From Dermacoccus nishinomiyaensis (GTDB lineage: Bacteria; Actinomycetota; Actinomycetes; Actinomycetales; Dermatophilaceae), in NCBI RefSeq assembly GCF_900447535.1, contig NZ_UFXX01000001.1, positions 62,001 through 126,000 of the forward strand: a stretch of DNA of 64,000 nt, written 5' to 3'. The notes beneath the pieces are model-generated. The model worked only from the letters and a program-made list of their open reading frames with translations. It was not told where the DNA came from and did no database searches. Each line of letters opens with the position of its first letter. The first letter of the stretch is position 1. Shown piece after piece: positions 24,315 through 33,438 of the stretch. The translations under genes were made by a program, and so were the position numbers.

Positions 24315-24402
24315 TCGGCGGCCGGGGTGGGATCAGGTGGGAAATCTTTCCCACCTCGCCGAGTGGGGAAATTCCCCAGTCGAGCCCTCCAGCGCCACCC
24401 CG

Positions 24403-24439
24403 ACGGACCCCCGAGTTACTGCATGGCTCGCGGGTCCGT
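24403..24439 (+). terminator. Probable late-operon terminator hairpin (copy 1)
   Basis: Arms 24403-24415 and 24427-24439 pair over 13 positions with one mismatch around an 11-base loop, 88 bases after the last head gene. No T-run follows. Confidence 0.45.
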
Positions 24440-24443
24440 TGCT

Positions 24444-24461
24444 GTCCGCAAATAGTCCGCA
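24444..24461. repeat. Arm-type repeat, left arm of attP
   Basis: GTCCGCA-AATA-GTCCGCA, identical to 24663-24680 on the other side of the core. Confidence 0.55.
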
Positions 24462-24586
24462 GAACGTCTGAGAACGGCCCGATCTGGGCAGTAGTCGCCA
24501 GTAGGCAGGGTGGGCAGATTTGCCCGGAATGGCTGGGCAAACAGCGGTTGGCAGCACTCGCCAGAAACGGGCCGAAATGGCGCCGC

Positions 24587-24616
24587 CACAACCCGGCTTA
24601 CAGGCCGACTCATCCC
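24587..24616. repeat. Middle junction att core (intact attP)
   Basis: Identical to the attL core and flanked by element DNA on both sides, with both arm repeats (24444-24461, 24663-24680). It therefore restores the full attP of the circular form. Recombination between it and either outer att would release one copy. Confidence 0.8.
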
Positions 24617-24620
24617 GCTA

Positions 24621-24643
24621 CCCCCGGAATGCCGGGGGTTTTT
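24621..24643 (+). terminator. Element-borne terminator (copy 2)
   Basis: Same GC stem and TTTTT tail as at 14869-14891. Here it would stop transcription leaving the head operon of copy 1 before it enters copy 2. Confidence 0.8.
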
Positions 24644-24649
24644 GCGTTC

Positions 24650-25762
24650 CTAGGACGCCTCAGTCCGCAAATAGTCCGCAACGTTCCCGAGCGCAGCGTC
24701 GACGGCTTGTCGCGTGCGGTCCTCCGTGTTCGGCCACAGCCGGGCGTAGGTGTTCAAGGTCTCCTCCGCCGACTTGTGCCCGAGCCGGGCCTGAACGACC
24801 TTCACGGACTCGCCGTGCTCGATGAGCAGTGACGCGTAGTGATGACGCAGCGCGTGGAACGTGTACCCCTCAAGGCCGGCCTTTGTCGTCGCCGCCTGCC
24901 ACAACGGCGAGAACGTGTTGCGACGCATCGTGGCGCCGCGAGAGCCCCTGAACAGTAGATCCTCGGGGCCGATCTCGTGCGCCTCGATGTGCGCTGAGAG
25001 CGCGTCGGCGACGACCTGGGGGAGGGGGATCACGCGATTCGACGAACGCGTCTTCGTCGGCCCGAACTCCGACGGCTTGCCGTTGCGCATGACGAGCTGA
25101 CGGTCGATGACGATCTCGCGCTTGAGGAAGTTCACGCGATCCCGCGTCAGACCGAACGCCTCACCCTGGCGAAGACCGGTGCCGGCCGCGAGGATCACCA
25201 ACGGCTTGAAGTGCTCCGGCGTCGCCTTGACCAGCGCGTGAACGTTCTCGACCGTCAGGACGTCCTTGGGGTCGACCGTCTCGTCGGCGACCTCCGGCAT
25301 CTTGATACCGATGCATGGCGTCCGGGCGACCTCGCGAGCCGCGACGGCGGCCTTGAAGATCGTCGCCACGTAGGAGTAGGTGAGCGTGACCGTCGCAGGT
25401 TTGTAGGTCTCGGACAGCTCGGCCACCATCGCCGCGATGTCATCCGAGCGGATCGACCGCACCTTCTTGTCGCCGATGCGCGGGTAGACGCGCTTCTCGA
25501 GCGAGACACGCACCGCGTCAGCCGTCGCCGGCCGGTGATGCACCTGCAGGGCGCGCCACTGCTCGGCGTACTCCTTGAACGTCATCCGGCCCGCGTTCGG
25601 GCTCACGAACATGCCCGTGAGCATGAGGGCGCGGTTCTCGTCGAGCCACCGCTGACCATCGAGCTTGCGGTCAAAGTGCCGGGCGTACTCCTTGCCGTCC
25701 TCGTCACGGAACCGGGCGCGCCACTTGCCGTTCGGGCGCCGGGTGATGCTGCTACTCGGCAT
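24650..25762 (-). CDS. int: Tyrosine site-specific integrase (copy 2)
   Basis: Same 370-residue protein as at 14898-16010, with the full Arg198/Lys237/His303/Arg306/His329/Tyr339 catalytic set. Two intact integrase genes are therefore present, each beside an att core. Confidence 0.95.
   Translation of the reverse strand: MPSSSITRRPNGKWRARFRDEDGKEYARHFDRKLDGQRWLDENRALMLTGMFVSPNAGRMTFKEYAEQWRALQVHHRPATADAVRVSLEKRVYPRIGDKKVRSIRSDDIAAMVAELSETYKPATVTLTYSYVATIFKAAVAAREVARTPCIGIKMPEVADETVDPKDVLTVENVHALVKATPEHFKPLVILAAGTGLRQGEAFGLTRDRVNFLKREIVIDRQLVMRNGKPSEFGPTKTRSSNRVIPLPQVVADALSAHIEAHEIGPEDLLFRGSRGATMRRNTFSPLWQAATTKAGLEGYTFHALRHHYASLLIEHGESVKVVQARLGHKSAEETLNTYARLWPNTEDRTRQAVDAALGNVADYLRTEAS
24663..24680. 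repeat. Arm-type repeat, right arm of attP
   Basis: GTCCGCA-AATA-GTCCGCA within the int 3' end of copy 2, pairing with 24444-24461 across the core. Confidence 0.55.
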
Positions 25763-26444
25763 TGTCGTCCATCGCAGCCTTGAGGTATTCCAGCGACCCC
25801 GCTTCGAGCAAGCGGTGTAGATCGGGGCGCTCTCGCTCGATGAATCTGCGGATCGTCATAACCTCGCCGATCACGCTAAGGCCGCCCCGTGAATCCTGTT
25901 CGTCCGGCAGGCCGCCATGGGTCATAAGCGTTCGTCTGGCCCCGTGAATTCGCTGCCAGTGGGTAGTAGCGAATAGCACCCAGGCAAGCGCCCAGGACTC
26001 TGCGGCTGATAGGTGGTCGAGGAGTTCGCGCCTGTAGCCGTCCGGGAAAACTACGTAGAAGGTGGCCTCGATGTCTTCCTCGAGTTCCGCCAGGTAATCA
26101 TCCACTCCGGCGCCTGCCCGTGCAAAGGTCCGCCTCAGTCGTTCCACGGCATAGCGGGCCGACTGCACGTCAGCCCGAGCGCTTGCAGATGCCATGGAGT
26201 CCAGGGGGACTCCGAGCAAATCAGCTATAGCGAACCCCTCATTCAGACGCACGGGGCGCTTCCCGTCCTCAATTCGCTGGACCGTCTGTTGATGAAAGGC
26301 GAGGTCGTAGCGCGTCTTGAGCGCCTTCGCCAGGTCGCGTTGCGTCAAACCCGCAGCTCGGCGCAGCTGCTCCATCTGCTGCCGGAAGCTGTCCTCCCAG
26401 GGGGTCAGGAGCATCGGTTCGGTGCTGGCTTCGTTGTCTGTCAC
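25752..26444 (-). CDS. XRE-type repressor (copy 2)
   Basis: Same 230-residue protein as at 16000-16692, overlapping int. Double dosage of an unchanged repressor should tighten dormancy and immunity to the same element. Confidence 0.8.
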   Translation of the reverse strand: MTDNEASTEPMLLTPWEDSFRQQMEQLRRAAGLTQRDLAKALKTRYDLAFHQQTVQRIEDGKRPVRLNEGFAIADLLGVPLDSMASASARADVQSARYAVERLRRTFARAGAGVDDYLAELEEDIEATFYVVFPDGYRRELLDHLSAAESWALAWVLFATTHWQRIHGARRTLMTHGGLPDEQDSRGGLSVIGEVMTIRRFIERERPDLHRLLEAGSLEYLKAAMDDNAE

Positions 26445-26562
26445 CGTCCCAGGCTACATCGATTTGTTACTCGCGAGAATCGCCGTGCTTGCGCGTGAGG
26501 GCCTGGTCGTGTAAACATTATTTTGTCAGCGGCGGATAGCGCCCTGTTGTGAAGGAGCAGGA
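26445..26562. promoter_or_regulatory. Divergent control region (copy 2)
   Basis: Same 118 bases as 16693-16810, with CTCGCGAG at 26470-26477 and the AT-rich patch at 26511-26527. Confidence 0.5.
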
Positions 26563-26757
26563 ATGAACGACCTGAGAACGCTTGACGAGGTGGCCGCGTA
26601 CCTGCGGAAGACGCCCAGCCAGATGCGCTGGCTCAGATATGCAGGAACCGGCCCCAGGTCGGCCAAGATCGGCGGCCGCGTGATGTACCGGCAGCGTGAC
26701 GTCGACGCCTGGCTCGACGCCCAGTTCGAGAACGACCCCGCCAACACCGCCGCCTGA
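26563..26757 (+). CDS. Excisionase-like HTH protein (copy 2)
   Basis: Same 64-residue MerR/AlpA-type protein as at 16811-17005, with the same strong ribosome binding site. Confidence 0.8.
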   Translation: MNDLRTLDEVAAYLRKTPSQMRWLRYAGTGPRSAKIGGRVMYRQRDVDAWLDAQFENDPANTAA

Positions 26758-26783
26758 CGCGGCGCCACGAAGGAGAACGAAGC

Positions 26784-27023
26784 ATGAGCACCATCGACGA
26801 CGTGCTCGCGGCCGAGGAAGCCGTCGAGAGCATCACGCAGTTCAAGGTCACGAACCCCAAGTGGTCGGTGGAGGTCTTCCACCTCTCCGACGAAGCACCG
26901 GACGTGTTCCACGTCGACGTTCAGACGCATGACGTGTTTCGCGCCGAGGACATGCCCGCGTTCGCGGATGCGGTCACCGGGGCGCTGGCGCACCTGCAGA
27001 AAGCGGGTGGGCTCCGTGTGTAA
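26784..27023 (+). CDS. Small acidic protein of unknown function (copy 2)
   Basis: Same 79-residue protein as at 17032-17271; followed by the same hairpin (27036-27067). Confidence 0.7.
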   Translation: MSTIDDVLAAEEAVESITQFKVTNPKWSVEVFHLSDEAPDVFHVDVQTHDVFRAEDMPAFADAVTGALAHLQKAGGLRV

Positions 27024-27096
27024 CTCAACAAAAACGAACACCGCCGAGTTGCAGCTCGACGGCGTTCGAAGCGGCGATCACCTGGAGGGCAATGCC

Positions 27097-27384
27097 GTGC
27101 ACCAGATTAACGAACCCAACAACGGGCAACAGACGTGGTGGCGAGACGCTGAGATCATCCTAGCGGCTCGCGCGGCGTCCGGGGCACCGTTCACCGCCGA
27201 CGACCTGCGAGCCGACGGCCTCGACGAACCGGTGAAGCCCGCCTACTGGGGAATGCTCTTCCAGCAGGCGCAAGCGCACGGCGTCATCGTCTCCGTCGGT
27301 GTGATGAACTCCCGCCGCCGGCAGCGTCGAGGTTCCCTAGGCCGCGTCTGGGTCGGTGCCACGGGCGAGGGAATCGCCGCCTGA
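27097..27384 (+). CDS. Small wHTH-like protein (copy 2)
   Basis: Same 95-residue protein as at 17345-17632, GTG start with GGAGGG upstream. Confidence 0.65.
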   Translation: MHQINEPNNGQQTWWRDAEIILAARAASGAPFTADDLRADGLDEPVKPAYWGMLFQQAQAHGVIVSVGVMNSRRRQRRGSLGRVWVGATGEGIAA

Positions 27385-28001
27385 TGCCGAGCGTCACGAC
27401 CACGGTCCCGGGTTCTGGCTCGGGACTGTGGTGGCGGTCCAAGTGGATGGAGAGCATCTACACCGCCGACGACCTGAAGCCGCTCGAGGTGCTCGTCGCC
27501 ACCGTCTACGCCGATCACGCCCACGACAAGCGGGTCTCGTGGGTCACTGGTGAGCGCCTTCGACAGCGGACCAAGCTGTCGAAGGACGCCGCGCACCGTG
27601 CCCTCAAGGGCCTCGAGACCAAGGGTTATCTCGTGGCAGTCGAGCGCAGGCCGAGGCGTCCCACGACGTACGGCCTCGTGATCCCTGAGCACCGCCTTGG
27701 TACGCCAGACGTACTAGCCGCTGGTACGGGAGACGTACTAACAGCTCCTCCACTGGTACGGGAGGCGGACCAGCTGGTACGGGAGACGGACTCAACTGGT
27801 ACGGGAGACGTACTCCATCCCAGTACATATCCCAGTTCTCCATCCCATGCGCTCGCCCTGGCCGATGACGGCGACGCTCACGCGCACCAAGACCGCGACG
27901 CGACGGCGGCCCAGCATCGATGCGATCTGGGATGGATCAACAACTCCGACGGCACCGTGAGCAAGTGCCCGACCTGTAAGTCAGCGAGGAACGCAGCATG
28001 A
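27384..28001 (+). CDS. Putative replication initiator (copy 2)
   Basis: Same 205-residue winged-helix protein as at 17632-18249, including the low-complexity iteron segment and the C-terminal Cys motif. Confidence 0.65.
   Translation: MPSVTTTVPGSGSGLWWRSKWMESIYTADDLKPLEVLVATVYADHAHDKRVSWVTGERLRQRTKLSKDAAHRALKGLETKGYLVAVERRPRRPTTYGLVIPEHRLGTPDVLAAGTGDVLTAPPLVREADQLVRETDSTGTGDVLHPSTYPSSPSHALALADDGDAHAHQDRDATAAQHRCDLGWINNSDGTVSKCPTCKSARNAA
27699..27814 (+). repeat. Five iterons, candidate origin (copy 2)
   Basis: Same five 17-bp units as at 17947-18062, starting at 27699, 27723, 27755, 27776 and 27798. If they are an origin, the chromosome carries two dormant ones. Confidence 0.7.
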
Positions 28002-28402
28002 CCATGACCCCGTGCCTCGAGTGTGGTGAACCCTCGAACGGCCCACGATGTGACGAGCACCGACGACCAGCGGTCTCCCGACCATCACGAGCAGCAGGCT
28101 ATGACACGGCCTGGGATCGACTCAGCCGACGAGCACGCAAGCTCCAGCCGTTCTGCTCAGACTGCGGCACCCGCGACGACCTCACCTGCGACCACTCCCC
28201 CGAGGCATGGAAGCGCAAGGAACGCGGCCTCTCCATCCGCCTCGAGGACGTCGACGTCGTGTGTCGAGCGTGCAACTCCCGACGCGGCGCTGCACGAACC
28301 AGGGGGGAAGGGGCGGAAAAAAGTCAAGCGGGAGCCTATGACAAGTCAGAATGTGAGACACTATTTGAGAACGATTCTCGTCTAGGGGGTGCTGAGGCGT
28401 GA
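27998..28402 (+). CDS. HNH endonuclease (copy 2)
   Basis: Same 134-residue protein as at 18246-18650, with both cysteine clusters intact. Confidence 0.88.
   Translation: MTMTPCLECGEPSNGPRCDEHRRPAVSRPSRAAGYDTAWDRLSRRARKLQPFCSDCGTRDDLTCDHSPEAWKRKERGLSIRLEDVDVVCRACNSRRGAARTRGEGAEKSQAGAYDKSECETLFENDSRLGGAEA
28366..28380. promoter_or_regulatory. Operator-like palindrome upstream of terL (copy 2)
   Basis: TGAGAACGATTCTCG, as at 18614-18628. Confidence 0.5.
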
Positions 28403-29853
28403 GAGCAGGCCCTAAGGGCAACATCGAGGCCGCGCCTCTCGACTTCTCGGGCTGGACTACGGCCCGTGCTGAGCGTCGCATCCGGTTCGTCGACGAGTAC
28501 GTCGTGACGCCGAAGGGTGTCGGTGCTCTGGAGCCGATGCGCTTCCGTCCCTGGCAGCGTGAGATCGTCGCCGGCGCGTTCGCTGAGGGCATTCGTACCG
28601 CTCTCGTCTCGTTGCCGCGTGCGAACGGCAAGACCGCTCTGGCGGCTGCGCTGGCCGTGGCCGAGCTGTTCGTCGGCCCGCCCTCGGCTGAGGTGCTCGT
28701 CGTCGCCTCTGACCAGCGACAAGCGAACATCGCCTTGCGTATGGCGAAGCGGATGATCGAGCTCTCCCCCGAGCTTGCCGAGCGGGCGCAGGTCTTCAGC
28801 GACAAGATCGTCGTCCCCCACAACGACGCCACGATGATCGCGCTCCCGGCTGACCCTGGCGCGCTTCACGGGTGGGACCCGTCGCTGTTGATCGTGGACG
28901 AGCTTCACGTCGTCAGCGAAGCCGTGTGGGAGGCCGTGACGTCGGTGCAGGGCAAGCGGCCCGAGTCGACGACCCTGGCGATCTCCACGCCCTCCACGTC
29001 GCCTGACTGTGTGATGTGGCGTCTCATCGAGCACGGTCGCCGTGGCGATGACCCGGCGTTCTTCCTGCGAGAGTTCCAAGCGCCGGACGGGTGCGCCACC
29101 GACGACGAAGCGGCGTGGGCTGAGGCTAACCCTGCGCTCGATGACTTCCTGAGCCGTGACGGCCTCGCGTCCGCTCGTCGCACGCTGCGCGAGCCGGTGT
29201 TCCGTCAGCTGCGTCTCGGCCAGTGGGTCAGCGGTTCCGAGTCGTGGCTCCCGTTCGGTACGTGGGACTCCCTGGCGGACCCGGAACGGCGTGTGGAGAA
29301 GAACGCCCGCGTCGTCCTCGCGTTCGACGGTTCCGCGTCGGGTGACTCGACGGCCCTCATTGGCTGCACGGTCGGGGACGACCCGCACCTGTTCGTCGAG
29401 GGCTTGTGGGAGAACCCTGGCGACCCGCGCTGGCGTGTTCCGCGTGCGGACGTGAGCAACGCCGTCGACGTCGCCTTCCAGAAGTACGACGTGCTCGAGC
29501 TCGCCGCTGACCCGTGGGGCTGGAACTCTGAGATCGAGGCGTGGGCGGCGCGTCACGGTGAAAAGCGGGTGCTGATGTGGAACACCGCCGCCGCGAACCG
29601 CATGGCACCCGCGACCGATCGTCTCTACACGGCGACGCAAGAGCAGACCGTCACGCACGACGGCAACAAGGACCTGGCAGCGCACGTCGCGCACTGCATC
29701 GCCAAGCGAACACCGATGGGTGACCTCGTGAGCAAGGACAAGAAGGGCAGTCCCCGCAAGATCGACGCGGCTGTCGGAGCGATCATCGCGTTCGATCGGG
29801 CGTCATTCCACACCAACAAGCCGGCCAAGAGAAGGGCAGTGAGTTTCCGATGA
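28399..29853 (+). CDS. terL: Phage terminase large subunit (copy 2)
   Basis: Same 484-residue ATPase/nuclease as at 18647-20101; both active sites are preserved. Confidence 0.95.
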   Translation: MRAGPKGNIEAAPLDFSGWTTARAERRIRFVDEYVVTPKGVGALEPMRFRPWQREIVAGAFAEGIRTALVSLPRANGKTALAAALAVAELFVGPPSAEVLVVASDQRQANIALRMAKRMIELSPELAERAQVFSDKIVVPHNDATMIALPADPGALHGWDPSLLIVDELHVVSEAVWEAVTSVQGKRPESTTLAISTPSTSPDCVMWRLIEHGRRGDDPAFFLREFQAPDGCATDDEAAWAEANPALDDFLSRDGLASARRTLREPVFRQLRLGQWVSGSESWLPFGTWDSLADPERRVEKNARVVLAFDGSASGDSTALIGCTVGDDPHLFVEGLWENPGDPRWRVPRADVSNAVDVAFQKYDVLELAADPWGWNSEIEAWAARHGEKRVLMWNTAAANRMAPATDRLYTATQEQTVTHDGNKDLAAHVAHCIAKRTPMGDLVSKDKKGSPRKIDAAVGAIIAFDRASFHTNKPAKRRAVSFR

Positions 29854-31181
29854 ACACCACCACGATCAAGACCCTGAGCGAGAAGCTGGACACGACCGTC
29901 CCGAAGCTCGCTGAGCTCGACGCCTACTGGAGCGGGCGGCAGCCCGCCGCGTTCCTGTCTACCGAGTCACGCGAGGCGCTGGGCGACCGGTTGCGCCGCG
30001 TGTCGGTGAACTTCCCCCGCCTCGCCGTCACGGCCCTGGCGGAACGTCTCGACCTGACCGGCTTTCGTACCGGTGGCGCGGACGCTGAGCCCGACGCTGA
30101 CCTGTGGAACGTGTGGCGTCGCTGCGGGATGGAGGAAGCATCGGCGCAGGCTCACGTCGACGCTCTCGCCTACGGGCGTTCGTTCGTCATCGTGTGGGCT
30201 GACTCCGCCGGCGCTCCGGTTGTGACGGTCGAGAGCCCGCTGCAGGTGGCCGTTCTGCGCGACCCGGCGTCGCGTGAGGTGACGGCCGCGCTCAAGCGGT
30301 GGATCGACGGCAGCACGGCGCGGGCGGTCCTGTACGAGCGGGACTCGATCACGATGCTCGAGCATCCCGGCACGATGGTTGACGCGGCTGCGATGCCTTC
30401 GACGGGCTGGACGGTGACTGAGACGATCCCGAACCCGCTCGGCGTTGTCCCGGTCGTCCCGGTGGTGAACCGTGGTCGTCTGCTCGACGTTGACGGCGTG
30501 TCGGAGATGGCGGACATTCTTGACCTGACCGACGCGCTGAACAAGATCAACCTCGACATGCTCGTGACGTCGGAGTTCTACGCTCGCCCCCGCCGCTGGG
30601 CGACGGGCCTCGAGGTCGTCGAGGACGAGGACGGCAACCCGGTGAAGCCGTTCAGCGCCGCTCTCGATGACGTGTGGCAGTCGGAGGCAGCTGACACGAA
30701 GTTCGGGCAGTTCGACGCCGCTCGTCTCGACGGGTACGCCGACGCGGCCGCGCTCATCACGCAGCAGATCGGCGCTCTCACGGGCCTACCGCCGCACTAC
30801 CTGGGATTGCACGGTGATCAGCCTGCGTCGGCGGACGCGATCCGCTCGGCCGAGGCTTCCCTTGTCGCTCGCGCGTATGCGCTGCACCGCACGTTCGGTA
30901 CGGCGTGGGCGTCGGTCGCTCGTCTCATGCTCGCCGTCCGTGATGGTGTTGACCCTCGCACGCTGGACGTGGAGCCGATGTGGGCGAACCCGGAGACTCG
31001 CACGCCCGCGCAGGCGGCGGACGCGGCCGCGAAGCTCGTCGGCGTCGGCGTGCCCCTGTCGGTCGTCCTGGCTGACACGCTCGGCATGAGTCCCGAGCAG
31101 GTGGAGCGCGTCCGGGCCGCCCGTCGCGGTGACGCTCTCGACGCGGCTGCGGTCGATCTCGGGAAGCTGGCAGCGTCGTGA
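29850..31181 (+). CDS. Phage portal protein (copy 2)
   Basis: Same 443-residue Gp6-like portal as at 20098-21429. Confidence 0.93.
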   Translation: MNTTTIKTLSEKLDTTVPKLAELDAYWSGRQPAAFLSTESREALGDRLRRVSVNFPRLAVTALAERLDLTGFRTGGADAEPDADLWNVWRRCGMEEASAQAHVDALAYGRSFVIVWADSAGAPVVTVESPLQVAVLRDPASREVTAALKRWIDGSTARAVLYERDSITMLEHPGTMVDAAAMPSTGWTVTETIPNPLGVVPVVPVVNRGRLLDVDGVSEMADILDLTDALNKINLDMLVTSEFYARPRRWATGLEVVEDEDGNPVKPFSAALDDVWQSEAADTKFGQFDAARLDGYADAAALITQQIGALTGLPPHYLGLHGDQPASADAIRSAEASLVARAYALHRTFGTAWASVARLMLAVRDGVDPRTLDVEPMWANPETRTPAQAADAAAKLVGVGVPLSVVLADTLGMSPEQVERVRAARRGDALDAAAVDLGKLAAS

Positions 31182-31714
31182 CGTACCGCGAGCAGATTCG
31201 GGCGCTGGGCGAGCAGGCAGCCGAGCAGGTCACGGCGATCTTCACGTCGTGGCAGGAAGCACTGATCTCCACCGATGAAGCCGTCGACCTGTTGGCCACG
31301 TTCATCGCGGGCGCGAACTCGAGGGCGGTCGCTCTGGCTGACTTGTCTCTCGCGGCGACGCTCATGGAGCAGATGGGCGTCCCGGTGGCGACGTTGGGTC
31401 TCGTCCCTGACGCGCGGGACGTCGCCCGGTTGCACAAGGCCGCAGCGACGATCCTGAGCATCCCTGACGTCACCCTCGAGCGTGTGCAACGCCTCGCCCG
31501 GGCTGAGCCGATCGACGCGGCGTCTACGGCGTTCAGTGAGGGAATCAAGAAGTCGCCGCACGTCAAGGGCTGGGTTCGCTCGGTATCCAGCTCCGGGTGC
31601 CAACTGTGCGACTGGTGGCGGCGTGACGGGCAGGTGTGGCCCGCCGATCATCCGATGCCGACGCACAAGGGCTGCACCTGTAGCCAAGTACCTGTTGAGA
31701 AGGGGCGAGCATGA
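31178..31714 (+). CDS. MuF-like minor capsid protein (copy 2)
   Basis: Same 178-residue protein as at 21426-21962. Confidence 0.82.
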   Translation: MTYREQIRALGEQAAEQVTAIFTSWQEALISTDEAVDLLATFIAGANSRAVALADLSLAATLMEQMGVPVATLGLVPDARDVARLHKAAATILSIPDVTLERVQRLARAEPIDAASTAFSEGIKKSPHVKGWVRSVSSSGCQLCDWWRRDGQVWPADHPMPTHKGCTCSQVPVEKGRA

Positions 31715-32244
31715 CCAAGAAGCAGCTGACGGAGGAACCGATGACCGAGGACCTGACGACCGAGACCGACGAGCGCGACACGGCAGGTGGAAGAAATCTT
31801 CCACCTGAGATCGTCACCGAGGACGCCCCCGAGGACGTCGCTGCGGCTGACGCCCCCGAGGACGCCCCCGAGGACGTCGAGGGCGTCGACGTCGACGGAT
31901 CAGATGATCCCTCCGACGCCGAGACGTTCCCCCGCGAGTACGTCGAGAAGCTGCGCAAGGAGGCCGCCGACGCCCGCGTGAAGGCGAAGCGCGCCGACGA
32001 CCTGGCCGCACGGCTGCATACGGCTCTCGTGGCAGCGACGGGCCGCCTCGCTGACCCGTCAGACCTTCCGTTCGATGACGCTCACCTCGAGGACGCGGAC
32101 GCGCTTAACGCGGCCGTCGATGCTCTTCTTGCCCGCAAGCCTCACCTCGCGTCACGTCGCCCGGTTGGCTCAATCGGGCAGGGTGCGACGGCTCCTGCCG
32201 ATAGCGTCAGCCTCGCCGGGATCCTCCGGCACAACGCACAGTGA
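31711..32244 (+). CDS. Capsid scaffolding protein (copy 2)
   Basis: Same 177-residue acidic protein as at 21959-22492, with the 22-bp dyad at 31785-31806. Confidence 0.82.
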   Translation: MTKKQLTEEPMTEDLTTETDERDTAGGRNLPPEIVTEDAPEDVAAADAPEDAPEDVEGVDVDGSDDPSDAETFPREYVEKLRKEAADARVKAKRADDLAARLHTALVAATGRLADPSDLPFDDAHLEDADALNAAVDALLARKPHLASRRPVGSIGQGATAPADSVSLAGILRHNAQ

Positions 32245-32255
32245 GAGGAACGGGC

Positions 32256-32444
32256 ATGTCAAGTTACGAGAACATCTACGAGATTCTGAACGGCGGCGCC
32301 AGCAAGGGGTACATCGGCTTCGAACTCGACAAGCTCACGGTTGATCAGCGGATCGCCGCAGCCAACGTCGTGGCACTGGCCGCGATTGCTGAGGAGCTGG
32401 ACAAGATCGCAGAACACGGTATCGGACAGTCCGAGCGCCGGTAG
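32256..32444 (+). CDS. 62-aa protein before the capsid gene (copy 2)
   Basis: Same protein as at 22504-22692; function unknown. Confidence 0.65.
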   Translation: MSSYENIYEILNGGASKGYIGFELDKLTVDQRIAAANVVALAAIAEELDKIAEHGIGQSERR

Positions 32445-32445
32445 T

Positions 32446-32460
32446 TGAGAACGGTTCTCA
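32446..32460. promoter_or_regulatory. Operator-like palindrome upstream of the capsid gene (copy 2)
   Basis: TGAGAACGGTTCTCA, as at 22694-22708. Confidence 0.55.
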
Positions 32461-32565
32461 TATTGTGAGATAGTGAGGGGGACGGGCCTGGCGCTCGTCC
32501 CCTTCACTATTGGGCCTGGCGTCCAGCGTGATCGAAACCCGATTCTCACGTACAGGAGCCCCATC

Positions 32566-33438
32566 ATGGCTGAATCCACCACCACGGCACCCGAGCTCAC
32601 CCGCGAGCAGGTTCAGAACGTCCTCGTGAAGCCGCTCGAAACGGCGTCCATCTTCCTCGCCGCAGGCCCGCGCATCTTCGACTCGGCGTCGCCGGTTCGT
32701 ATCCCCAAGCTCGGCGGCGCGACGAACCCCGACTGGATTGGCGAGAACGAGCAGATCACCGAGAAGGACGTCGACTTCGACGAGATTCAACTGCTCCCCT
32801 CGACCATGAAGTCCGTCAAGGTGATTACCCGCTACTCCAACGAGCTCGCCCGTCAGTCCGTCGTCAGCCTCGACGCGGCACTGCAGGAACGTCTCGTCAC
32901 CGACGTCGCGTCCAAGATCGACACCCAGCTCCTCTCGGCCGGCGGTGACGGCGTGACGACCCCCAAGGGCCTCTTCGCTTACAGCGGCGTGCAGAACGTC
33001 GCCGTCGCCGGCAAGCTCACCCTCGACGCCCTCCTCGACGCCTGGGGCAAGGCACTCACCGCCAACGTGAACATGACCTCGCTCAAGTGGGTTATGACCC
33101 CCCGCGAGTTCGTCAGCCTCCGCAAGCTCAAGGACGGCGACGGCCGCTACATGCTCCAGCCCGACCCCACCCTCGACGGTGTTTTCCGCCTGTTCGGTGC
33201 TCCGGTCGTCGTCTCCGGTCGCGTGCCCGACACGGGCGGGTCGTCGTCCACGGGCCGCGCTGCGCTCGTCGACTTCTCGCAGATCGCCGTTGCCCGCGAC
33301 GCCGCGCCGTCCGTGAAGGTTCTCACCGAGCGTTACGCCGACTTCGACCAGCAGGCGATCCGTGTTGTCGCTCGCTACGACGCGGCACCGATGAACCCGC
33401 AGGCGATCGTCACGCTCACGGGCATCACGCCGGCCTGA
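32566..33438 (+). CDS. Major capsid protein, HK97 fold (copy 2)
   Basis: Same 290-residue protein as at 22814-23686. Confidence 0.93.
   Translation: MAESTTTAPELTREQVQNVLVKPLETASIFLAAGPRIFDSASPVRIPKLGGATNPDWIGENEQITEKDVDFDEIQLLPSTMKSVKVITRYSNELARQSVVSLDAALQERLVTDVASKIDTQLLSAGGDGVTTPKGLFAYSGVQNVAVAGKLTLDALLDAWGKALTANVNMTSLKWVMTPREFVSLRKLKDGDGRYMLQPDPTLDGVFRLFGAPVVVSGRVPDTGGSSSTGRAALVDFSQIAVARDAAPSVKVLTERYADFDQQAIRVVARYDAAPMNPQAIVTLTGITPA

Larger units (their letters stand above)
14835..24586. mobile_element. Capsid-forming phage satellite, copy 1 (9,752 bp)
   Basis: An integrated element with integrase, repressor, excisionase-like protein, replication region with iterons, HNH endonuclease, large terminase, portal, MuF-like protein, scaffold, major capsid protein and two head-completion proteins. 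It has no tail, tape-measure, holin or endolysin gene. It is bounded by the 30-bp att core in the rnpB 3' end. Genes are packed with ATGA/GTGA overlaps and none is broken. The content matches the capsid-forming PICI idea: own capsid and packaging, helper's tail and lysis. All predicted proteins match copy 2 exactly. Confidence 0.85.
24315..24586. other. Element right end: dyads and att arm region, no gene (copy 1)
   Basis: This non-coding stretch holds a 22-bp dyad at 24335-24356 and a 7-1-7 dyad TGGGGAAATTCCCCA at 24364-24378. A 13-bp hairpin with one mismatch at 24403-24439 is a likely late-operon terminator. An arm-type repeat lies at 24444-24461, and two related 17-mers at 24487-24503 and 24550-24566 share GGCAG and TCGCCAG. 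The dyad TTTGCCC/GGGCAAA is at 24519-24541. Together with the core and 24663-24680 this forms the full attP. Confidence 0.6.
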
